DNA of 5,000 bases, from the NCBI GenBank assembly GCA_029862935.1, contig JAOTWK010000292.1, positions 1 to 5,000 on the forward strand, in the 5' to 3' direction. Both the position numbers and the translations under genes were made by a program. The notes beneath the pieces were generated by a model. The model saw only the letters and a list, made by a program, of their open reading frames with translations, did no database searches and was not told the origin of the DNA. How positions within the stretch are numbered: position 1 is the stretch's first letter; each line of letters opens with the position of its first letter. Below, piece after piece: positions 1-4,952 of this stretch. The stretch is from Gemmatimonadota bacterium (lineage in GTDB: Bacteria > Gemmatimonadota > Gemmatimonadetes > Gemmatimonadales > GWC2-71-9).

Positions 1-349
1 CGACCTCGTTGGCATACCCGAATGGGATGGGACCTGCGTCCGAGTAGAGATCGGACCCGCGAGGATCTCGACCGTGCTCATGACCAAACGTACACCCCGT
101 CTCGGGATCGACGGGTGGGTGCCACGTCGGGTACAGCTTGCGGTCGGGCCCGACCGCGGCATACCGATCGTGGATCTCCGGTGTGCACGTGTCGTTGGCG
201 CCGGGCGCCCAGCTGCCGAACGCCCGACTCACCCCGTCCGGTGCATCGTCGGGCCCGACGAACGGGGAGTCGCCACACGTGACCCCTGCCAGCAGGATGC
301 CAGCCAGCAGGGCACCATGGCGTGCATGCGTCCGTAGCCTGTGAACCAT
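1..349 (-). CDS. Secreted lipoprotein with HEHGRDP motif, C-terminus cut by window edge
   Basis: This frame stays open from an ATG at 349 to the left edge, giving 116 residues without a stop; the rest of the gene lies outside. The start is supported by a perfect AGGAGG six bases upstream. Residues 1-24 form a signal peptide: a basic n-region (MVHRLRTHARH), then a hydrophobic stretch LLAGILLAGV. Cys25 begins a CGDSP motif typical of lipidated envelope proteins, although the residues before it (G-V-T) are a poor lipobox. The mature part is rich in Pro, Asp and His and has Cys55, Cys86 and a compact H90-E91-H92-G93-R94-D95-P96 motif after W76-H77-P78-P79. Seen: secretion signal, paired cysteines and clustered histidines. 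Inferred: an envelope protein, perhaps metal-binding. I do not recognise a characterised family. It is the last gene of a probable three-gene minus-strand operon, 53 bases after the barrel protein. Confidence is good that it is real and low on function. Confidence 0.78.
   Translation of the reverse strand, partial: MVHRLRTHARHGALLAGILLAGVTCGDSPFVGPDDAPDGVSRAFGSWAPGANDTCTPEIHDRYAAVGPDRKLYPTWHPPVDPETGCTFGHEHGRDPRGSDLYSDAGPIPFGYANEV
140..157. repeat. 18-bp perfect palindrome, copy 1 of a shared 12-bp core
   Basis: GCGGTCGGGCCCGACCGC is identical to its own reverse complement. The core GTCGGGCCCGAC recurs at 248-259 inside the same gene. On the coding (minus) strand both copies are read in frame as Val-Gly-Pro-Asp. 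It may be coding coincidence in GC-rich DNA or a binding site. Confidence 0.6.
246..261. repeat. 16-bp perfect palindrome, copy 2 of the same core
   Basis: TCGTCGGGCCCGACGA is a perfect palindrome sharing the 12-bp core GTCGGGCCCGAC with 140-157. The centres of the two palindromes are 105 bp apart, which is 35 codons and about ten helical turns. Confidence 0.6.
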
Positions 350-355
350 CGGGAA

Positions 356-361
356 CCTCCT
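356..361 (-). promoter_or_regulatory. Shine-Dalgarno site of the HEHG lipoprotein
   Basis: On the minus strand the bases read AGGAGG, a full match to the anti-Shine-Dalgarno, with six bases between it and the ATG at 349. It fixes the start of a gene that cannot be judged by length because it is cut by the window edge. Confidence 0.8.
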
Positions 362-402
362 GAAAGACCACGTTGTCACGCGCGGTGGCTGGTACGGCCG
401 CG

Positions 403-1017
403 TCATCGATAGGTCAAGCCCACGCCGAACTGGATCAGCGTGAGTCGCGCTCCGGTGAGGCTCTCCCCTGCCGCTTCGAGATCGGCGGCAACGGAGGCGA
501 TGAAGTTGAAATACGGAGTAACGGCCAGCTTGTCGGCAATCGAGACGTCGTAGCCCACCCCGGCCCGGATACCCAGACTCGTGGCGGTGATCGCGGGGAC
601 GTCCGGGTCGTCGTCGTCGGCACGGTACAGGAACACGCCCGAGCCGAAGCTGAAGAACCACGGCGTCCGGGCACTGGGATACCAGAGCATGAGGGCATTC
701 ACCGTGCCGATGGACAGACCCACGGTGCCTTCGTCGGAGCTCCAGCCATTGCCATCCACGCCGAGGGCGAACGCCTGACCGAGGCTGGCGCCGGCACCAA
801 GCGAGGCCGCTAGGCCGGCGTCACGGCTACCGCGGCACACGGCACAGCGGGCAGCGCCGAATCCCATGCCGAGTCCCCCTGAGGCCCAGAAGCCCTGACG
901 GGTCTGACTGTGCGCCTCGGCGGGCATGGCCAGCACGAGCACGAGGCTCGCACAGGCGATCATCCAGCCGGTTGCGCGATGTCCAGTGCTCCAGTCTGCG
1001 CGTTTCGAGACGTCCAT
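403..1017 (-). CDS. Small outer-membrane beta-barrel protein with N-terminal CxxC
   Basis: The product is 204 residues. An n-region with several basic residues is followed by a hydrophobic segment at about 18-31 (GWMIACASLVLVLAMP) and a likely signal-peptidase I site near AEA at 33-35. The mature chain alternates Gly, aromatic and small residues in strand-like blocks (GFWASGGLGMGFG, WFFSFGSGVFLY, LTLIQFGVGLTYR) and ends in a strand with Tyr before the last Arg, as expected for a small porin-like or OmpA-like barrel. Cys58 and Cys61 form a CxxC in the first strand-turn; I recall similar small GC-rich-bacterial barrels with this feature, but not a characterised function. An Asp run (ADDDDPD) near 123-129 probably forms a loop. 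I chose the ATG at 1017; an in-frame TTG at 1050 would add 11 residues ahead of the signal peptide. It sits between two lipoprotein genes on the same strand, 40 bases after the upstream one. Fold is fairly sure, ligand unknown. Confidence 0.85.
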   Translation of the reverse strand: MDVSKRADWSTGHRATGWMIACASLVLVLAMPAEAHSQTRQGFWASGGLGMGFGAARCAVCRGSRDAGLAASLGAGASLGQAFALGVDGNGWSSDEGTVGLSIGTVNALMLWYPSARTPWFFSFGSGVFLYRADDDDPDVPAITATSLGIRAGVGYDVSIADKLAVTPYFNFIASVAADLEAAGESLTGARLTLIQFGVGLTYR

Positions 1018-1057
1018 CAGCAACTCTCGACTTTCCAGTTCGAGACCCAAGAAGGCG

Positions 1058-1501
1058 TCAGTTGTTGGCCGCGCCTGAGCTCACCCACGTGCGGATCGTG
1101 GCGATCTCGGCGCTCGTCAGCTCACCGCCCAGGGGCATCCGGGTCCCCACCCCGCCCACCGCGCCAGCGGCACCTTCGAGCTTGAGCACGACGTAGCTCG
1201 AGTCCGGATTCGCGGGCGAGATCCGGAGTAGCCGAGGCACCTGTCGCGACGTCACGCCGACCAGATTTCCGTACGACTGTCCCGCGCTCAGGTTCATCCC
1301 CTCCTGCGGCGTCGCACCGGCGTGGCAGCCTGAGAAGGCACAGTTGCGTGTGAGGATCGGCTGCACTCCAGTAGCGAAGGTGGCGTCACCACCTGGTGGC
1401 GCAATCGGAGGGGTGAGCGAACCGGCTGGATCACCCCCGCAGGCGAGCATCGAGACTGCGGCGCCCACACTCAGCACTTCACACGCACTCCAAATTCGCA
1501 G
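1058..1501 (-). CDS. Lipoprotein with CX4CH motif, cytochrome c-like (planctomycete-type)
   Basis: With the start used here the product is 147 residues. A short hydrophobic signal leads to C21-G-G-D, a probable lipidated cysteine, followed by a Pro/Gly-rich tether (about 25-40). The folded part opens with V-Q-P-I-L at 46-50, then C54-A-F-S-G-C59-H60, a CX4CH variant of the heme-attachment motif. It continues with N-P-D-S-S-Y at 98-103, M122-P-L-G-G and a terminal helix ending W139-V-S-S-G-A. This order (CxnCH, then PxxSY, then MP, then a W-x-x-x-GA end) matches the small cytochrome-like domains of the planctomycete cytochrome C type. Met122 could be the distal ligand if heme is bound; CX4CH is not the standard CXXCH, so heme attachment is unproven. 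Start: GGAGG sits six bases before an in-frame CTG at 1501, while a GTG at 1531 adds ten residues but has no clear Shine-Dalgarno. It is the first gene of the minus-strand trio and likely faces the periplasm. Confidence 0.8.
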   Translation of the reverse strand: MRIWSACEVLSVGAAVSMLACGGDPAGSLTPPIAPPGGDATFATGVQPILTRNCAFSGCHAGATPQEGMNLSAGQSYGNLVGVTSRQVPRLLRISPANPDSSYVVLKLEGAAGAVGGVGTRMPLGGELTSAEIATIRTWVSSGAANN

Positions 1502-1507
1502 GTACCA

Positions 1508-1512
1508 CCTCC
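1508..1512 (-). promoter_or_regulatory. Shine-Dalgarno that points to a CTG start codon
   Basis: The minus strand reads GGAGG here, followed by TGGTAC and then CTG at 1501-1499 in the frame of the CX4CH lipoprotein. The six-base spacing is ideal. The alternative GTG start at 1531 lies upstream of this site and would leave the Shine-Dalgarno inside the gene, unused. Confidence 0.5.
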
Positions 1513-1564
1513 GCTCGATGAAGCCGCCCACCCAATGCTGGACGCGCGGCCTGTGAAGCCAACC

Positions 1565-1583
1565 GAATTACATACACAATTGT
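1565..1583. promoter_or_regulatory. AT-rich patch, candidate promoter core for the minus-strand operon
   Basis: This is the clearest AT-rich stretch I see between the divergent genes. Read on the minus strand it contains TATGTAAT about 65-70 bases before the CTG start at 1501, which could serve as a -10 element. No good -35 is visible at the expected distance, so this is only a candidate. Confidence 0.2.
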
Positions 1584-1792
1584 CGGCATTCGGCCCGTGA
1601 TGGCGGTCACACCGCTCCACGCAGCCATGTCGCGTTCGGTCCACTGGCTGGGCGCGGTCCCAACTCCTATCGTTGCAGGTACATGCCGGGGATGTGGGTG
1701 GCGGTGTCCGGTCTCCATGTTGCCCCCTTCGACAATCCCTGCCGAACGCTCCACCATCGAGCGTGAGCCACGCAGCAGTGGGATGGTGACCC

Positions 1793-1826
1793 CCCCGTGC
1801 CGAGGATTGCGAGCGGCGGCACGGGG
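1793..1826. repeat. Inverted repeat (10-bp stem, 14-base loop) ahead of the fused gene
   Basis: CCCCGTGCCG at 1793-1802 is the exact reverse complement of CGGCACGGGG at 1817-1826. In RNA from either strand it would form a strong GC-rich hairpin. It ends 86 bases before the ATG of the fused membrane gene. No T-run follows on either strand, so it is not a standard intrinsic terminator; it may be a 5'-leader structure or a protein-binding site. Confidence 0.5.
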
Positions 1827-1912
1827 CCGATCTTCAGGAGAACGCACATTACATGCCCAACCTCGATGACCTGCTATGAGCCGCGACAGAATCTTCACGG
1901 GCGGCAGATACC

Positions 1913-4513
1913 ATGCCTAATCGTTTAGAGGATGCCGGTGTCCGGCGAGCCATCCTCGTCTTGTTCTTCCTCTCGGGAGCCTGTGGCCTGGTCTACGAAG
2001 TCGTCTGGATGCGGATGCTCACCCTGGTATTCGGCGTCACCGCTTTCGCGACGAGCACGATTCTGGCGTCGTTCTTTGCCGGGCTGGCTTTGGGGGGTTT
2101 CTACTTCGGGAGACTCGTCGACAAGGGCAGGAACCCTCTTCTCATCTATGCGAGCCTCGAAGCCGGTATCGGGATCTTCGCCTTCCTGATGCCCCTGCTG
2201 TTCCTTGGGTTGAGTGCGCTCTACGTCGCCACTGCTCAGCGGTTCGCACTCAGCTTCCACCAGATCAGCCTGCTGCGCTTCGTTCTCTGCTTCGCCGTCC
2301 TGGTCATCCCTGCCACGCTCATGGGCGGCACCCTTCCAGTGATGGTCAAGTTCTTCGCCCGGAGGCCGGAGAGACTCGGGTGGAGTGTTGGCCAACTGTA
2401 CTCCGTGAACACCTTCGGTGCAGTTCTGGGCGCTCTTGCGGCGGGCTTCTTCCTCATCTTGCTGGTGGGTGTCAGGGAATCAGCCTATGTCGCCGGTGTG
2501 GCGAACCTCCTCATCGCGGGCATCGTCGTGGCGCTCGAGAGGTCCTTGCGACCGTCACCGGCGGCAAGCAGCGCGCCGGGGAGTGGCGCGTCTGCGCCAG
2601 GAGAACCTGGCGCAGACGCGGCCTCCCGGAACATCGCTCGACTCGCGCTGTGGGCCGTCGGCATATCCGGCTTCTGTGCCTTGGCTCTCGAGGTGTTCTG
2701 GACACGAGCGCTCGTCTTCTTCCTGGACAACTCAACGCACGCCTTTGCCACGATCCTCACGGCCTTCCTGCTGGGCATCGCCATCGGCAGCCTCCTGATA
2801 GCGAGGTTGGTCGATACCAGAAGGAAGCTGCTCACCTGGCTCGGGGTCATCCAGCTGCTCATTGGCGTATCCGCTGCACTTGCCGTGCCGATATTGAGCG
2901 GCTCGACCTCCGTATTTCGAAGCATGCAGGGTATATCGCTCGATGCGATGCTCCACTGGAAATGGATCGGCATGCGGTTCGTGAAATGCCTTTCCGTCAT
3001 GCTCGTGCCCACTGTGCTCATGGGCATGACGTTCCCGCTCGTGGCCAAGATCTACACCAGAAACCTCGGCATGGTCGGCACCGCGTTGGGGAACGTGTAT
3101 TCGGTGAACACGATGGCAGGGGTGCTTGGTTCGATGGTCGCCGGTTTCGTTCTGATTCCTCTCATCGGTGTGCAGAACGGCATCATGCTCGTTGCCGCCA
3201 TCAACATCGCACTCGGTGGCATCCTTCTCTTATCCGAACCACTGATCACGGCTTCGACCTCGAGGCGCGTGGCGGTTGGCTTTGGGTTCTCCCTTCCCGG
3301 CCTCGCAATTCTCTACCTGATGATTGGTGGCCCGATGCATCTCGCATCGTACTATGAGGGGATCGACAGACCAGAGGTCCTTTCGTATACCGAGGGGGTC
3401 GGCGCCACGGTCAAGGTCTATCGGGATCGAGTTGGCGACAGAACACTGAGCGTCAACGGCTTCCCGGTTGCCGGGACCGGACTTGCCGCGCACGACGCCC
3501 AGAAACCCCTGGCGCATTTCCCCCTGCTGCTGAGCACCGTCGCGTCACCGAAGGTGAACATCATTGGCTTCGGAGCCGGCGGTACGTCGTGGGGGATCAT
3601 GCAATACGACCCGTCCGAGGTAGACTGTGTCGAGCTCGTTCCAGCCGTGTTGGATGCTGCGGGGTGGTTCCCGGACATCAATCACGGTGTGCTCGACGAC
3701 CCAGCGTTCACCGTGATCCTGGACGATGGGAGAAACCACGTTCTGGTCAGCGACAAGCAGTATGACGTGATCTCGATCGACGCGACGACGCCGAAGATGG
3801 CAGGCAACGGCAGTCTCTACACGCGCGAGTTCTACGAGTTGCTTGCAGCCAGGCTCTCTCCCGACGGATTGGTGGTTCAATGGCTGCCGTTTCACCTCCT
3901 GTCCGACGAAGAGATGCGGATGATTGTGAAAACATTCATGACCGCCTTTCCTCACACCACACTCTGGTTTTCGCCGTTGCGGCACCACAGCATCCTCGTG
4001 GGGACACAGGCCAAGCTGGTGATCGACTTCGGAGCATTGCGCCGCAAGCTCGAACGGCAGAGCATCCAGCACGAATTGGCGTATTTCGCTCCTGTGACGG
4101 ACCCGATCGACTTCCTGGGCTGGTTCGTGATGGGGGAAGGAGCGTTGGCCAAGTATGCCAGCAGCGCCAGGGTGAATTCAGATAATCACCCCTACCTGGA
4201 ATTCACTCCAGCGATGGCCTACTTCCGATCAGACTCGTATCGCGTCCGGAACCTGCTCACGTTGAGGCAGTGGCGAGAGAGTGCATTCCCTTTGCTCGTC
4301 GACGTTGGCGAGACTGACGAGGAAATTGCCGCGGTGGCAGAGAGCGTGCAGCGGCGGTTCGAAGCGACGCATCACAGTATCGGCGGAGACATCTATGCGA
4401 CCTTGAGGAGGCCGACGGACGCACTGGCTGAATACAACTCGGCACTGCTCATCGACCCGCAGGAGAAGATCGCCTTGAATCCGATGTGGCGCTCCGAGCG
4501 GCCCCGACGATGA
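1913..4513 (+). CDS. Fused MFS-like membrane / spermidine synthase-like protein
   Basis: The product is 866 residues, of the family annotated as fused MFS/spermidine synthase. Residues about 12-210 and 242-475 are two homologous membrane halves. Each has S-G-x-C near its start, a conserved E-V-x-W-x-R, an L-M-G-x-T-x-P motif (136-142 and 369-375) and Y-S-V-N-T followed by G-V/A-L-G (163-173 and 396-405). A Pro/Ala/Gly linker (about 213-238) joins them. Residues about 488-770 form a Rossmann aminopropyltransferase-like domain. It has V514-N-G-F near its start, then I-G-F-G-A-G-G at 551-557, V-E574-L, D604-D-G, the Y-D-V-I-S-I-D623 strand, L-Y-T-R-E-F-Y at 635-641, Q-W-L-P at 656-659 and N-S-D-N-H-P-Y-L-E-F at 755-764. 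The end (about 824-855) is one TPR-like unit that stops abruptly. Two Asp residues that bind the diamine in true spermidine synthases are replaced (Ala555, Thr626), so the reaction is unknown. The start has only a weak Shine-Dalgarno (GGGCGG), but the first membrane segment begins shortly after it. Confidence 0.93.
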   Translation: MPNRLEDAGVRRAILVLFFLSGACGLVYEVVWMRMLTLVFGVTAFATSTILASFFAGLALGGFYFGRLVDKGRNPLLIYASLEAGIGIFAFLMPLLFLGLSALYVATAQRFALSFHQISLLRFVLCFAVLVIPATLMGGTLPVMVKFFARRPERLGWSVGQLYSVNTFGAVLGALAAGFFLILLVGVRESAYVAGVANLLIAGIVVALERSLRPSPAASSAPGSGASAPGEPGADAASRNIARLALWAVGISGFCALALEVFWTRALVFFLDNSTHAFATILTAFLLGIAIGSLLIARLVDTRRKLLTWLGVIQLLIGVSAALAVPILSGSTSVFRSMQGISLDAMLHWKWIGMRFVKCLSVMLVPTVLMGMTFPLVAKIYTRNLGMVGTALGNVYSVNTMAGVLGSMVAGFVLIPLIGVQNGIMLVAAINIALGGILLLSEPLITASTSRRVAVGFGFSLPGLAILYLMIGGPMHLASYYEGIDRPEVLSYTEGVGATVKVYRDRVGDRTLSVNGFPVAGTGLAAHDAQKPLAHFPLLLSTVASPKVNIIGFGAGGTSWGIMQYDPSEVDCVELVPAVLDAAGWFPDINHGVLDDPAFTVILDDGRNHVLVSDKQYDVISIDATTPKMAGNGSLYTREFYELLAARLSPDGLVVQWLPFHLLSDEEMRMIVKTFMTAFPHTTLWFSPLRHHSILVGTQAKLVIDFGALRRKLERQSIQHELAYFAPVTDPIDFLGWFVMGEGALAKYASSARVNSDNHPYLEFTPAMAYFRSDSYRVRNLLTLRQWRESAFPLLVDVGETDEEIAAVAESVQRRFEATHHSIGGDIYATLRRPTDALAEYNSALLIDPQEKIALNPMWRSERPRR
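2587..2620 (+). repeat. Perfect 15-bp hairpin with AGAA loop inside the coding sequence
   Basis: The arm CGCGTCTGCGCCAGG at 2587-2601 and its exact reverse complement at 2606-2620 are separated by only AGAA. It encodes Gly225 to Ala236, the flexible linker between the two membrane halves. The stem is long and GC-rich, far beyond chance pairing in the surrounding codons. There is no T-run, so it is not an intrinsic terminator. Confidence 0.85.
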
Positions 4514-4555
4514 GATGGGTATACACGCCGTCTTCCTGGGCGTGGCACGCATCTA

Positions 4556-4561
4556 GGGAGG
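4556..4561 (+). promoter_or_regulatory. Shine-Dalgarno of the small membrane protein (GTG start)
   Basis: GGGAGG ends four bases before the GTG at 4566. The spacing is slightly short, but a GTG at 4575 would place the site 13 bases away, so it favours 4566. Confidence 0.6.
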
Positions 4562-4565
4562 GATC

Positions 4566-4922
4566 GTGACAGGAGTGCTGCTGACGCCGATCGTGCTGAG
4601 CCTCGTCGTCCTCGCCGCTCATTTTTCGCGGCACGACGTACCGGTTCTCACGTGGATCTGCCTCGCGCTTCCCTTGCTCCTCATCCTGCGCCGACGGTGG
4701 GTGCCACGGCTGCTCCAGGTGGCGCTCGCCGCCGGAGCGCTGGAGTGGGTTCGCACCACCGTGGCGCTCATAGCGCAGCGGATGGACGCTGGCGAGCCGT
4801 GGGTTCGCATGGCGGTGATCCTGATCGCGGTCACGCTCGTGACGACCGGGTCCGCTCTGCTCTTTGAGACCAGCCGACTGCAGCGGCGCTATGGCCGCAG
4901 CGACCGCACGTCGACGACTTAG
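4566..4922 (+). CDS. Small polytopic membrane protein of unknown function
   Basis: The product is 118 residues, starting at GTG. Four hydrophobic segments are visible: about 4-20, 26-41, 47-62 and 82-100. Short conserved-looking pieces lie between them: A17-A-H-F at the end of segment 1, R42-R-R-W before segment 3, E60-W-x-R63 at its end, and G76-E-P-W-x-R81 just before segment 4. The tail is basic. I recall similar four-segment hypothetical proteins with an R-x-W start to segment 3 and G-x-P-W before segment 4 in several GC-rich bacteria, but none with a known function. It follows the fused membrane/synthase gene by 52 bases on the same strand with no terminator between, so the two are probably co-transcribed. 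A partner role in the membrane is inference only. Its third-codon positions are much more GC-rich than those of the upstream gene. Confidence 0.85.
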   Translation: MTGVLLTPIVLSLVVLAAHFSRHDVPVLTWICLALPLLLILRRRWVPRLLQVALAAGALEWVRTTVALIAQRMDAGEPWVRMAVILIAVTLVTTGSALLFETSRLQRRYGRSDRTSTT

Positions 4923-4952
4923 GGCATGTTGAGGGGAAAGTTGGTGGCCAAA

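Larger units (their letters stand above)
1502..1912. other. Divergent intergenic region without a convincing gene
   Basis: These 411 bases separate the minus-strand lipoprotein operon from the plus-strand fused transporter/synthase gene and should contain both promoters. Open frames across it (for example 1479-1898 minus and 1597-1869 plus) have no domain, signal peptide or membrane pattern, are rich in Arg/Pro/His as expected of random GC-rich frames, and lack Shine-Dalgarno support. It holds an AT-rich patch near 1565-1583 and a 10-bp inverted repeat at 1793-1826. Confidence 0.6.

Noticed and set aside
78..371. Minus-strand frame of 97 codons at the left edge
   Set aside because: It overlaps the lipoprotein frame that has a perfect Shine-Dalgarno, a signal peptide and a CGDSP motif. 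Its own product is an Arg/Gly/Cys mixture without any recognisable feature.
373..813. Plus-strand frame of 146 codons
   Set aside because: It is the antisense of the beta-barrel gene; it has no signal, no domain and a composition typical of GC-rich antisense frames.
1597..1869. Plus-strand frame of 90 codons in the intergenic region
   Set aside because: It has no Shine-Dalgarno, low-complexity Arg/Pro composition and no recognisable fold.
1479..1898. Minus-strand frame of 139 codons in the intergenic region
   Set aside because: It is rich in Arg, Pro and His, overlaps the start of the CX4CH lipoprotein in another frame, and has no domain or membrane pattern.
2587..2620. Intrinsic terminator inside the fused gene
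   Set aside because: The hairpin is strong but followed by GCCTCCCGGA with no T-run, and the reading frame continues intact for over 600 codons.
2380..3357. Long plus-strand frame (325 codons) inside the fused gene
   Set aside because: It is an out-of-frame shadow of the membrane domain, very rich in Arg, His and Cys, with no coherent domain.
3545..4072. Minus-strand frame of 175 codons
   Set aside because: It is antisense to the well-supported Rossmann domain and shows no independent features.
4923..4952. Terminator between the small membrane protein and the tRNA
   Set aside because: These 30 bases contain no inverted repeat of useful length and no T-run.
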